64,000 nt of DNA from Paraspadella gotoi (taxonomy: Eukaryota > Chaetognatha). The stretch covers positions 10,433,042 through 10,497,041 of the forward strand of contig CM119265.1 of the NCBI GenBank assembly GCA_051294375.1, in the 5' to 3' direction. The translations under genes and the position numbers were made by a program. The first letter of the stretch is position 1, and every line of letters starts with the position of its first letter. The notes under the pieces were generated by a model. It saw nothing but the letters and a program-made list of their open reading frames with translations, made no database searches and had not been told where the DNA came from. Of this stretch, positions 1-11,062 are shown in pieces.

Positions 1-23
1 GAGAGAGAGAGAGCGTGAGTTGT

Positions 24-122
24 GGGGGCATAGGCGTTTGTCGTAGCGTACCCCAGGGGCATAGGCGTTTGTCGTAGCGTACCCAAAGTCGGCAGGGCAT
101 AGGCGTTTGTCGTAGCGTACCC
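24..122. repeat. Three short tandem repeats of ~29 bp
   Basis: Three near-identical copies of a unit with core GGGCATAGGCGTTTGTCGTA followed by GCGTACCC start near 24, 56 and 94, spaced by a few to about ten unrelated bases. Each unit begins with a G-run and ends with a C-run, so it can close into a short hairpin. A short GA microsatellite precedes the array at 1-13. No coding function is visible; this is probably part of a mobile element in an intron of the TMEM120-like gene. Confidence 0.7.
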
Positions 123-394
123 TGAGAAGGTTGCGTGTTCGATAGTAGGGCTCACCACTTATGGCAACAGCCGGGTTGCCTGTGATGCCCATTGGGATGG
201 GGCATCTCACTGTTGGCTTTGGGGGCTTCCGACCCTCAGTGACGCCTCCAGTCACTGGCGCGGTTACCCTAGGACGGTCTCGCTTTGCCAATGCAGAAGG
301 AAGTCGTTAGGACTGTGGATGGAACACTACGCCTGGGATGGTGTGTTCCCCCTCAGAGCCAATGTATTTGGCTGAAGGATGGTGGACATGAGGC

Positions 395-497
395 GGTGTG
401 AATATACCGCCACAATCTATAATTTGGAACGCCGACGCCACTTATGTGCAAAACCACAGCAATATCGTCGCAAACGCAACGATAAAAATGATTTAGA
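395..497 (+). mobile_element. Retroposon 3' tail remnant (GA-rich composite family)
   Basis: The stretch from CTATAATTTGGAACGCCGAC onward matches the ends of the longer elements near 37731-37825 and 55100-55205: same order of 'GCCACTTATGTGCAAAACCA', 'ATCGTCGCAAACGC' and 'CGATAAAAA'. Only the tail is recognisable here. It lies immediately downstream of the last recognisable TMEM120 exon. Confidence 0.65.
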
Positions 498-534
498 TTA
501 ACTCTATAACTGGGACCCAATAACGACGAGACAC

Positions 535-1049
535 CTTTGGCAGAACGTCTTCCATGTCGCGAATCTCGTTCTTTCTGACTCCGATTTCCTCCTTGATCTT
601 CTTGAGATCGGCGAGGACGGATGCGTCTTTGTCGACGCCATCGCCGCCCGCGCCGTCGTCCGTCTCCTCCGTTTTTGACGCCTCAGAATTTCGCTACGAA
701 GGATACAAACGAGGCGGGCGCCTCCTGAAATTTCCGAAACGCGAAAGCCTCCCCCCGGAGTCCCCCCCCCAATAGACTCACCCGATTTTCCTCGGCCAAG
801 GCGAGCTTGAGCGAAGAGTGAATCTCCCGCAGACGACGAGATTGACGACCGATTCCCGCCTTGCACTTGGATTGAAGCGCTTCGATCTCCTCCACCTGCA
901 AATTTGTGGCGTGGAGATATTTTTCAAAACGTATACATTATATTTATGAACCTTACCTTTGCTCGGTATTGCTTGTGCAGCTCTTCTAATTCTCCGAATT
1001 CGTCGCCGAGTTTCTCCCACTCAATTTTTATCTCATCCAATTTCGACAT
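535..1049 (-). CDS. TMEM120: TMEM120-like membrane protein, N-terminal part (3' end off the left edge)
   Basis: Three exons join in frame: 1049-957, 895-782 and 681-535 (118 codons). The product is a coiled coil with the pattern of the TMEM120A/B (TACAN) cytosolic N-terminus: 'EWEKLGDEFGELEELHKQYR', then 'EEIEALQSKCKAGIGRQSRR', then 'LKKIKEEIGVRKNEIRDMED' and 'VLPK'. In TMEM120 proteins this is followed by the conserved 'NGLYLNLVLG' stretch and six membrane helices in the nuclear envelope or ER. Those are not in the window. The frame would reach a stop at 498 if read through, but a GT directly after the conserved LPK (534-533) is more likely a splice donor, so the gene should continue beyond base 1. 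The start is the first ATG of exon 1. Family assignment rests on the coiled-coil motifs only. Confidence 0.78.
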
Positions 1050-2164
1050 TTTTCTTCTTTTTTAAAAAACGTCTCTTTTTTCTTTGTACATTGATCAATA
1101 ACAGTCGGACGCCGTGGGCAGTTTTAAGTTTAGGGGCGACCGACCATTACCAAAGAGAAGTCCAGTGCAATAATTACACTGAAAATGGATAATATAATGT
1201 AAAAAAATGTAGCTTAAGATACATAATATACCTTTTTAAGTAACTGGAATGACGAGAAGGACTACTCTAATAAAAAAAAAAAAAAAACATCTTCACGATC
1301 AATTACCAAGCATGATTGCAACGATTGAGCCCGTCGAAAAATTCTTTGGCATAAAAAAAAAATTATTAAAAACACCGATCGAAACCATGAAAATAATATA
1401 ATAAAGTATAAAGTAATATTAAAATATCAAATCCCGCCCTTCCGACACCGGGTGGCGAATTACATATTATTTCTTCATAATGGAAAGACGTGCGCGGTGA
1501 ATGGCAGAAAGGCAAATTCTTGGCCGTGAACAATCTATTAATCTACTATCTACGCAATAACAAACTGTAAAGGAAGGCAAATTGGACCGTTAAAAAAAAG
1601 ACCAACAAGGGAGAGACGCCTCGCAAAGCGGAGCGGACTCGCGATGCGAAAGCGGAAAGGCTTTGGCATGAATAACTGATTGACCTCACGAGAATAAACA
1701 ATGCTGTCGCCATCAGGATTAAGCGCAAAGAGAAGGCGTGGCCGTCGGCAGGGGGCGTTCTTAGAGAGGACAGCGCCCTCGCTCGAGAAGCGTTTCTCTG
1801 GATTATAATCGAACGCTTTCGTCTCCTTTCCCGTAAAATGTCAATCTTTGGCGGCGCGGTTGATTTACAGAGACATAGAAGTTTAAAAGGGGAAAATGGG
1901 TAAAACGTAAGGATTTTTTGCCAATGGTTAACGCTCCTACGAATTTTTTAAGTGCGAATCCGGTACATGTATGAAAAAATATTCGGTCAAAAAACGACCA
2001 GGGAAAAAAACTGATTCAATGATTGCTTCTTATTTCGTTTCGCCGAGGATTTCGGCGAGGAATGCTAGTACGTAAAAATACCGGTGAAAAAAAAATAATT
2101 TCAAAGGCAATTTGTGGGTGAGTGTGTGCGATATGTTGCATCTTCCCCAAAAAGGGTAACAAAT
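1050..2164. other. Intergenic region, no gene seen
   Basis: This 1.1-kb AT-rich stretch lies between the TMEM120-like start and the Rab11-FIP-like stop codon. It must hold the 3' UTR of the latter and the promoter of the former. I see no RNA gene, no convincing ORF and no repeat shared with the rest of the window. Confidence 0.5.
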
Positions 2165-4769
2165 TCAACCTCGGGTCTTCACCTCCATGGTGGCCATGAC
2201 CTCCAGCAGTTCGGGTTGATTCTCCAAAATGACTAGAATGATTTTATCCACGTATTCCTTTAAATGTTTGTTGATGTCCTTCTCCTCCTGCACGAGTTTG
2301 ACGAGCTCTTCCCGAGAGGCGCGCTCCATCTCCGCCTCGAGACTGTCATCGGGCAAGCCGCCGCCGAGGCCACCCCGAGCACCACCGCCGCTCTCCATCC
2401 CCATCGTCATGATCTGAACTTGGAGCTCTTCCCTGCTCTCCCTCAACTCCGCGTTCTCGGCTCGAAGCGACTTCAGCTCCGCCTCTAGATCGGACACTTT
2501 GGACGGTAGATCGGCGAAGGACGGAGTCCGCATCTTCATCAGAGGTTGAGCGTCCGATTGGAAGGCTTTTAGCTCCTGAAGTAAAAGAAAAGAAGAAACG
2601 AAAAAATAAAGAAACACAAAAAGCGAAAAACCAGTAAACTTCATTCAGCAACCTCCATCTCCTTGGCCATATCCTCCAAGATTTCGGCCGTCTTTCTTCT
2701 CTCCGCCGCCATGCTCTTTTGTTCTTGCTCAAGCTCTTCGTTAGCCGATCTTTGCAATTCGGTCATCTCTTCGATGTCTCCATCTCGCTCCAGCAGACGC
2801 TCTTGCAGCCGCATCGTCTCCAACCTCGACGAGTCGAGCTCTCGCTGAAGGAGCCGCGCGGATTCCGAGGCTTTGTCCCTCTCGACGGCGAGACGAGAAT
2901 TTTGCTCCGACAGCAGATCCGCTTCTTCCCTTCGCGTCTGCTCCAATCGCGTCGTCGTTTCCTTAAAGGCGCGTTCGTCGTCGACGGCCCTTAGGCGGGC
3001 CACGTCCTCCACGGAGCGCACCTGATCTTCTAACTCGAAAGCCTTCTCGACGAGTCGCTGATTTTCGGCCTTGAGGGCGTCGACTCGGTCGTTGGCTTGC
3101 CGATTGTCCGTTCTCAGCTCGTCGACGAGACGCTCGAGCTCCACCACATGTGACCTTAATTCAGCGACGGAGTCGTCGTCTTCGGAGATGGGACCTTGGA
3201 CAGAGACAGAATCGTCGCTGCCTTCGCGACTGCGGTAAAGTTGAGAGGCCAGGGCCGAGGATGAGAGTTGACGTCTAAGGCTGGACGTCGAGGCACTAGA
3301 CAAAAAGAGAAATGGGATTTCAAATTCAAATGCAATTGAATTCTTCAATCTCATTTGCATATTGTAGCAGTTTAGATTGTTTCTCATATCTTTGCGTTAG
3401 TTTTTATTATACTATTTTTAGTAATATTTAAAATGATAATTTAGTAAGGTTTAATAATAATTAATTTTGACAAATAATATTTATTTTTTTCATAGTGAAT
3501 TTGTTGCTTTACTAATGGAAGTATTTTTCTTAATCTGAGAGACAGAAAAATTTCACTGGTAGACCTGAGACTTTCGGCGTTCGCGTCCATGGAGACGGCG
3601 AGAAAGGATTCCGAGTTGACGTCTTCGCCGAAATCCTCGAACTGCTCGGCCTCGACGAGGCGATCGGCGAGACGATCCACGTCGGTGAAGCTGAATACCG
3701 GCGTCTCGTCGAAAGGAGCGGCGTCGTCAAAAGGGGCGGCGCCGGCGTCCGGCACCGTTGGAACGATGGGCGTCGCGTAAATAAAGGGGTTGCTGAAGCG
3801 TGGTTCTGGCGGGTCGTTTGAAAGTTCGACGAGTGATTCTAAACGGTCGCGCTCTTCGTCGTCTGCGTCATCGTAAACCCCGAAGGCGGCGTCCATGATG
3901 TCATTGTCAAGCATGGGCGCCACCACCTCATCGTCGTCGGCGTGCATCGCTTCGACAGTGTCCGTTTTCGCTTCCTCGGTGGCATATTCGTGGGTTTTAT
4001 CGTCGGCGTTGGCCTCGTCGAGATCTTCGTCACGATCTTCCTCCCGATCCATATCCAGAGGAGCTACCATCGGCTCCAGACCGGCGACCTTCGAATCCTC
4101 GTCGTCGTTAGACTCAAGGTGCGCGAACTCCGAGGAGTGAAGAAAGATGGGGGCGTCAAGGCAGTCGGGACGCGGCTCGGGGACGTATTCGAAACTGGAG
4201 GAAGAGTCGCTTCCTTCTTTGGCATCCGGTCCCGCGGGTTCGACGCCTTCGCCTGAGGAAGAGGTCACGACGACATTTATGTCGTCTTCGTCATCGTCGT
4301 CCTCGATGATGACGTCGAGCGGAGATCCGACGGGAGAAGCACCGCCGTCGTCGTCGTCATCGTCCAAAAACGCCGAGGTGAAGACCTGAGCCGCTGACAA
4401 GATGCGAACGGGAGGAATATGATTTAGAGCCTGATCCACCGAAACCGAAGCCTCTTCGACGGAAGACTGCGACGAGACCTCCACCTTCGGCAGAGAGGCA
4501 AAGGAAGGGAGGAAATCGTCCGATTCTGCGACGCCAATGTCGGCGGCTTCGTGGGAGTGGGAAGCAGCGGCGGCGTCGGTGGTGGAGGCGTCTGCATCGC
4601 TTTTCCTTCTCTTCTTCCTCTTTGGTCTGACAGGCGCGGAAGGGTCGCAGGATTCCGAGGGATCGGAGGTTGGGGAAAAAGATTCGGGATTGGAAGAAGT
4701 GAATGACAACGCCCGTTGTCCGTCAGCTTCCAATTCCGTCAAAGGTGAGAAAGGATCGAAATTATCCAT
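2165..4769 (-). CDS. Rab11 family-interacting protein-like (class II type) coiled-coil protein
   Basis: Three exons join in frame (4769-3565, 3295-2653, 2575-2165) into 752 residues. The first ~400 residues are acidic and disordered, with runs of Asp, and contain a basic stretch 'RPKRKKRRK' near residue 48. A serine-rich segment 'LRRQLSSSALASQL' follows, as in Rab11-FIP3/4 (Nuf, arfophilin). Then comes a long heptad coiled coil. The last ~40 residues 'EEKDINKHLKEYVDKIILVI' and 'LENQPELLEV' match the Rab11-binding domain (FIP-RBD) that closes all Rab11-FIPs. The family recruits Rab11 or Arf GTPases to recycling endosomes and the cytokinetic furrow. The EF hands of vertebrate FIP3/4 are not visible. 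The C-terminal RBD is the main support; class is inferred. Confidence 0.72.
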
Positions 4770-5031
4770 TTTTTTTCTTGGATATTTGTTTTTTCAAACT
4801 CGAGACATATTTGGTTTCATTTCGGGAGAGGATTGTAAAAAGCTGGACGGTATGCGTGGAAGTCAGTAAAAATTATAAAAATAATCCTAAAAAAAGAAAA
4901 TATTGTTAATCTCAATAACCATGATTCTGACAATTAAAACATTTCAGGTGTTTATAATCATTACAATGCATTACAATCATTACAAAGGACGAAAAATATA
5001 GCCGAATCATTCGCTTGGCCCCTCCGCTTAC

Positions 5032-5983
5032 TCAACCGTCTTGATCGCAACAAAGGCACCCCCGGGGTATTGTGGTAATTCTAAAGTAATCCTTTCCAGA
5101 AGGAAGCGAGATGGTCTCGTGATCGGGAAAAAGTCTTTTCGCTTCTAATTCGGGAATGTTGGCCGGGATGACGCATTTTTGTCCGGTGTGCCAATCGACC
5201 GGCGTTGTCACCTTATGGGTTTAAAAAAAGTTATATGAGAGAAAACCTTAACAATGGGGAAATAATAAGCTAAGTAAACAACCTCCATCTTGGCGGTGAG
5301 CTGAAGAGCGTCCAACGCCCTGAGTATCTCGAAGAAGTTCCTGCCCGTCGACGCGGGGTAGAGTAAAGAGACTTTGAGCGTCCGGTCGGGTCCGATGATG
5401 TAGACGGCGCGGGCTGGGAGAGGCATGCCCTGGTCATCCTCTTCGTCGGGGTCTAACATTCCCAACTGATTTATTTAAAAAAAATTGCTTTGTTTGCTAA
5501 TTGTTTGCGCGAAAGAAGACAATTAAAATGATACCTGTGTAGCTATGAGCTTTTCATCGTCGGCTATTATCGGAAAGGATAGATGCTTTGGATGACTACC
5601 CGAAATCTTCTCTTCATAGGATTCGATGTCTTTTATCCATTGCTCATGATCGAAGACGCTGGAAAAAAAAAACTTTCAATTCACCCAATTCAACTCACCC
5701 TCCCCCCCACCTCACCCAGCTCCCTGAAAATTCCTCCCACGCACTCATTAGACGAGAGAGCGATCAACTTGCAGCTCCTCTTGGCGAACTCTGGTTGAAG
5801 CTGGAGCACTCTAGCCATTTCGCTGGTGGCGACCGGATTGAAGTCGGTGGGATGGGAGAAAAAGACCGCCCAAGTTCCGCCCAACCACTCGTGAAAATCA
5901 ATGGAGCCCTGGGTGGTCACTGCGAAGAAGTTGGGAAATACTCGACCGAGTCTGGGAAGTTCTTCTTCTACATTTTCCGCCAT
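5032..5983 (-). CDS. PRDX6: 1-Cys peroxiredoxin (PRDX6) homologue lacking the peroxidatic cysteine
   Basis: Four exons (5983-5745, 5658-5535, 5465-5283, 5211-5032) encode 241 residues collinear with PRDX6, for example 'FAKRSCKLIALSS', 'LGMLDPDEEDDQGMP', 'GPDRTLKVSLLYPASTGRNF' and 'VTTPVDW'. PRDX6 reduces phospholipid hydroperoxides through one cysteine in the motif PxxxTxxC. Here the motif reads PTDFNPVA: codon 52 is GCC (Ala) instead of Cys and the motif Thr is Asn. The phospholipase A2 site GDSWG reads GGTWA, so the catalytic Ser is Thr, while its His (residue 31) and the Asp of LGMLD remain. The C-terminus ends in an unusual CLCCDQDG. The ORF is intact and well conserved elsewhere, which argues against a decayed pseudogene. 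It is probably a pseudo-peroxiredoxin or has moved its chemistry. The start is the first in-frame ATG. The stop is 262 bp from the Rab11-FIP-like start. Confidence 0.92.
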
Positions 5984-6181
5984 TTTTATTTAAGATTTAT
6001 TTTTTGTATTTTTTGTTCTTGGACTGTACCTTTAAAATAAATATATCGAGTATAGAAGTACGTATCGAGAAAATAATAAAAATATACTAATATCGTAACA
6101 AATTCGTTTTGAAAACCCAAGTAAAAATTCATAAAGCTAATTAGTTTTTGTCACAGGTCAGATTGGGGGAAGTATCTTCGT

Positions 6182-9100
6182 TTAAACGCCGTAAGAGGGC
6201 GGGGCGCGAGAAAAGCAGAAGACGGTTCGATGCCGATATGAGTCTCTAGGGGTCAAAACTGGCGACGGGAACTCGGCACGGTTGACGGCGTTGGGATGGA
6301 ACTGCGTCTCGAAGCAGACGCCGGAATGGCGAGGGTAATCAGCGCCGTCTTTTCCACGCGGACCGTCGGAGGAGAGAAAGTTGCCTAACCAATAACTATC
6401 AGAAGGTTAGCTTGACTTCGCTGAAAACTGGAAATATTAGTAATCCAAATAACAGTTGGTAATTCACCAGTGTAAAGATGAAGGGCGGGCTTAGTGGTCC
6501 AAACGCTCATTCGTATCTTGGTGAGGTTGGAAACGAGTTCGGCGACCTTTTTTAAAGAGGGGTAGCCGTTTACCGGTACGTAGGAATCGCAGTTGGTGAA
6601 GTCGGCAAAGCTAAAAAAATTGTTAGTAAAGTTAAAGATCAATATTAAACCAAAATAGACATGACATAGAAATTTAATATTTTTTACCCTTAACTCCATT
6701 TATTATGTCATACCTATTATCGTAACCCCCGTAAGGGTTGTCGCTGGAGACCATGTGATCCAGTCTGTAACCCAACATCACAGGCTGGCGAAAGTCAAAA
6801 ACCCCACCCTCGACAGATTGAAGGGGGCCCACGCTGAGACCGTCAGAGTCCGTCGCTAAATATCTATCGGCAAACATCTGACAAATTAATCAGGAAAATG
6901 TGGATTAATTATTGTTGCAAACGTATATAGTAAGGCGGGCCAAAATTGAACACTTTTTATAACTTCTAGTTCTTTCAGAAAAAAAAAAATTTCCCTTTCT
7001 ATTACTAAATCGATTTTCAATGCAACTTTTTGAATTAGTACATTGGGTTGTTGCACTGAAGCTTTTAAATAATTATTAATATATAACAAATGACAAAATT
7101 CTTTTTTTTAAATTTTATCTTTTAAAAACAGATTCCTATAGAGTTTAAAAAGTTAAATGAATTAAATGAGTACTACAATTTTTTAAAATTTTGACAATAA
7201 ATTGGTTAAAAATAGAAAAAACACTAAAAAGTCATCATCATCATTGGCTGAATATTATAGTTTTTTAAAATTTTTATCAAAACATTTTAAATAATTGTAT
7301 TAATAACCTTTATCTAACTTTTAAAGCTCTACCAGCATCTATTTAAAAAAATATATATATAAAAAAAATTTTAAACTTTATACAGTAATAAAATAATCTT
7401 TAAATTCTTCTGTGCGCTTATTAATAAGATAAATTTGTGAAAATATTTTTATTTTTATATTCTTTAACAGTCACTTAACCATTATTTATTTGAGAGAACT
7501 TCTAGTTTTCAACCTGTTCCGGCCTAGTAAATAGTTGAGCGTAGTGAAAGTTATGTACGGAAATTTTAAAAGTCAATTATGAACAACATATTATCAGTGA
7601 ACATTAACTTGTAAAAAAAAATTAATTTTATATTTTTTAATTTCAGCAGTAGGCTATATTTATATATAGTACTATCCTTATAAAATCAAAAAAATTCAAA
7701 GTAGGCTTTTCTTAATTTTTATTGCAGATTTGAATTCCTCGTCAAAAGTTTATAAAAAAAATATAAATCATTTGTAAAAATGTTTTCATTAAGTGGGTTA
7801 AAAATTAAAAAAAACTATATTTAATATATAAAAAGTTAATTTTCAGCTTAAAATATAACTTTTTCTAATTTCTGACCCACTTAAGGAATTTTTTAAAAAA
7901 GAGTTATATTTCTTTTTATCAACTTTTTATGACGAATCCAAATCTGCAAAAAAATCTTTTAACATTTATTGGATAAGTACTAGTATAAATATGGCCTACT
8001 GCATAAATTGTAAAATTTATTATAAACTTTTTTATACATAAATGTTCATTAGTATAATATTGTTCGTTCCTCACTTTTAGAATTTTAATTTTAATTTTAA
8101 TTTTAGAAATTTTACTACGCCTTAGTAAATAGTATACAAACAATTTCAGACTGTCAACATGGCCAATTAGCCATTGGGCAAACCTGTAAATTCTGATCGT
8201 AGACGGATCCGCAATCGTGACCAGAGAGATTAAAGTAGGAATGGTTGGTAAGATTGACGACGGTGGTGGCCGTCGTCGTCGCTTCGTAGGCGATGGACAA
8301 CTCGTGAAGATCGGGGGAAGTGGAGGCAAGGGAGAAGGAAACGTCGACCGTGAGTTGACCAGGATATCCTTCGTCGCCGTCGGGACTCGTCAGTCGGAGA
8401 GACAGTTTATCTATGAGTGAGGTCAGGAACGATTTGATTGTTCTTTCTCCAAGGTTCATCAAGCCAAAGTGGAATTTGTCTAGTAGCATCACAGACTAAC
8501 TATGAAAAATTGCAATATTACTTGTTTTACTAAATTAGACTTTAAAATTTTATATTAAAATTTAAAATTTTAAAATAAATGTAAGAAATTAATAAATTTC
8601 ACTATATATTAGATTTAATTATATTCTTTATAATGTAATGGGGAGAGGGATGTTAGTGTTGTCTTCTGGAAATAGAGGGAGCATCTGTCCAACACAAAGT
8701 TAAAAGTTACTTTTTGCCCTTGTTTTCTAATTAGATATTCTTGTTAATAAGTCATTTATTGAAAATTTCAAAATATCTCAAAAGTCTGAAAAGAAAGGGA
8801 TGGAGAGGATAATTTGTCAAATGATTCATTATTGTTGAGGGTTAAGACGACAAAGAAGAATTGTATGTTCTGATATGCTTTCTTCATTCTTATTTATTAT
8901 ATTCTCATTAAATATTCCATCAGTTTCCGACTAAGTGGGGCATCCAAGAGCCTCCGACGCTCTGCAGCTTGAGATCTTACACATGGTAGCATTCATAACC
9001 TTAAAAAAGTACAAGTAAGAATCGCTCACACTTACTCTACCCGGATCTTCCTCGCGAATCCTCTTCCACATCCATTTGTCGAATCCCTTGACACCTCCGT

Positions 9101-9601
9101 GGAGATGGTTGGGACCGTTGTTGGCCTTCAACGAGAACTCGCGATTTTCCAAACGAAAGCGAGCGCCGCCGATACGATTGGCGCAGCGACCGACGGTGGC
9201 GCCGAGATAGAAGGGGGCCTCTTCGTAACTCCTGACGTAAAACAGTTTTTAAAAACAATACCATACAAGCTAATAAAATATTACTTTTAAACTAATAAAA
9301 ACTAGTAATGATAAAAAAGTATTTTTTAAACAAATTAAACAATGAACCAATGAACCAGACAATGACAGTCGTAATATTAATTACTGAGATACAGTTTACA
9401 ATCAAATTACATATACCTTAAGTCATCGTAACCGAGGACGACATCGACGATTTTTCCGTCCTTGGCCGGAATCCGCAGCGACGTGATGGAAGCGCCGTAG
9501 TTAATAACTTTGACGGATGCGCCCGAGTCGTTGGTCACCGTCCACTCCAGGGCCTCCACTCCGGAAGAGGATCGTCCGAACGATGCTTCCGAGATGCCCA
9601 T
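6182..9601 (-). CDS. GALM: Galactose mutarotase (aldose 1-epimerase)
   Basis: Six exons (9601-9417, 9231-9041, 8410-8184, 6877-6714, 6610-6468, 6384-6182) join in frame into 370 residues, close to the ~340 of animal GALM. The enzyme interconverts alpha- and beta-galactose at the head of the Leloir pathway in the cytosol. Conserved blocks are all present: '[14 protein letters not shown]', '[17 protein letters not shown]', '[10 protein letters not shown]', '[10 protein letters not shown]', the catalytic His in '[13 protein letters not shown]' and the catalytic Glu in '[12 protein letters not shown]'. Intron 3 (6878-8183) is 1.3 kb and holds repeat-like AT-rich sequence. It starts only 198 bp from the PRDX6 start. 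No missing key residue. Confidence 0.94.
6928..8125. mobile_element. Possible degenerate DNA element in GALM intron 3
   Basis: The left part (TAAGGCGGGCCAAAATTGAA at ~6931, then CACTTTTTATAAC) matches, in reverse, the right end of the small transposon at 10116-10587. An ACGCCTTAG near 8115-8123 could be the opposite end. The interior is AT-rich with no coding capacity. The relation of the two ends is clear only on the left, so the full extent is uncertain. Confidence 0.4.
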
Positions 9602-10115
9602 CTTCGAACGAACCGGCGAAATGTTTTCTTCTTTTCAATTTTGGCTCAATTTTCTGTAGGGGATTCTCTATCATCTCGGTTCCTCCTTCCTGTCGCGAGG
9701 GATGACTTAAGTTTTCGTGCGCGTTCCCTATTTTTGTTCTCTTTATGATTCATATGATTTTTTTAGGGGGTGGATTTCGGAGCGAGCACGACGACCGAGA
9801 CGGATTACAGAAGATAAGAGACGAAAAGAGAGAAAGGTCGCCGAATATCAGTCGAATCCAACGAATCTTATCTTTTTGTTTATATAGTTATAAATTACAT
9901 CCGCGGTCGGATAACTAGAATAAAAATAGTAGTTCGAGTAGGAAAAAATACGAAATTTTAAGTCGATTCCTTCGCCGAAGGACCAATCGAAATATTTTTT
10001 TTTCTTAAATAAAACGGAGCAAACAAATAATTGCGGAAATGGTTGCAAAAAATTCATATGATGTTAACAATAAAACAGAACCAAAAAATCTTAAAAGTAT
10101 AGTTAGCCATAGGCA

Positions 10116-10587
10116 TTAAGGCGGAACAAAGTAAAAACTAAGAGTTGCGTAATATAAATAACGTTAGAGAATCTCTGTGGGATGACGAAATAAAAAAAAA
10201 ATTAAGATTTTATATATAGATAATAACATAGAAGCATTTAAAGTTTATCAAAATCAGAATTTTTAAAAAACGGATTCGGGTAGAGATTGAAAAAATAAAT
10301 AAAAAATATTACTACAAGATTTCAAATTTTTTTGTTTTATTGCTTAAAAATAGCAAAAACTATAAAAATTATGGTACGACGATGATGATGATTTTAAAAA
10401 GTTTTCCATTATTTGACCCACTTATTATCGAAATATTGAAAAACGACAACTTTTTATGGGCTACCTGAATCCGTTATTAAAAAATAATTTTTTTAAAAAT
10501 ATTTTTTTATTTCCTATGCATATGCAAATTAATTTTATATTCCAGAACTCTTAATGATAAAAAGTGATCAATTTTGGCCCGCCTTAA
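10116..10587. mobile_element. Short non-autonomous DNA transposon with TTAAGGCGG ends
   Basis: A 472-bp AT-rich element begins TTAAGGCGG and ends CCGCCTTAA, a perfect 9-bp terminal inverted repeat. It is flanked by the direct repeat TAGGCA (10110-10115 and 10588-10593), which looks like a 6-bp target-site duplication. It has no ORF. A related end lies in GALM intron 3 near 6931. An alternative reading is a piggyBac-like element with TTAA as the target duplication. Confidence 0.65.
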
Positions 10588-10609
10588 TAGGCATAGCCAT
10601 AGCCAATGA

Positions 10610-10720
10610 AATTTAAATGATAGCGTGACGATGACGACGACAACGACGATTACGGTCACAAAGAAGCAAAGCGAATTAACATTTCACCCAAGTCGGGCTT
10701 TCGCCGGTCTGGCGAAATAA
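10610..10720 (+). mobile_element. Retroposon tail fragment
   Basis: The segment GATAGCGTGACGATGACGAC to about 10720 matches the 3' parts of the repeats ending near 15450 and 28400 (GCGTGACGATGAC, 'CACAAAGAAGCAA', 'CCAAGTCGGGCTT'). Only the tail is present. It lies in the 1.46-kb spacer between GALM and the orphan gene; the remaining spacer (9602-10109 and 10721-11062) holds nothing recognisable. Confidence 0.55.
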
Positions 10721-11062
10721 AAATTGAGAAAAAAAGAAGAGCAATTCCGGCGGCAATTCAATCAGGGGACTTCGGGAAGCAAGCAGGTCCCCATTCTCGC
10801 GCTGAAGGCAAAAAGATAGTCTCTCAAAGAAGTGCTTTGACGTTTTGCCGAGGTCTAGACCTGCATTTGTTGAAAGATTTGGGTTTATTAAATAAATCTG
10901 AAATTAAAATCCACGAGCAGTGAGGAATGAGAAATGATCAATTGTGAAAAAGCAATTATCCAAGGCTTTTTCACGCAAGATAAAATTATATTTTTAAAGT
11001 CAATTGACAAGCGAATAAAAAGAAATTTTTCAAAGTACAGCAGAATGAGAAAAGCAAATTTT

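Noticed and set aside
24-122. CRISPR-like array
   Set aside because: Only three units with uneven 2-10 bp gaps in a eukaryotic intron; no spacers of regular length.
504-866. 120-residue minus-strand ORF
   Set aside because: It reads the TMEM120 exon 3 out of frame and across introns.
3895-4869. Several plus-strand ORFs of 80-110 codons opposite the Rab11-FIP-like exon 1
   Set aside because: GC-rich acidic coding sequence leaves the antisense frames open; the products are low-complexity Ser/Arg shadows.
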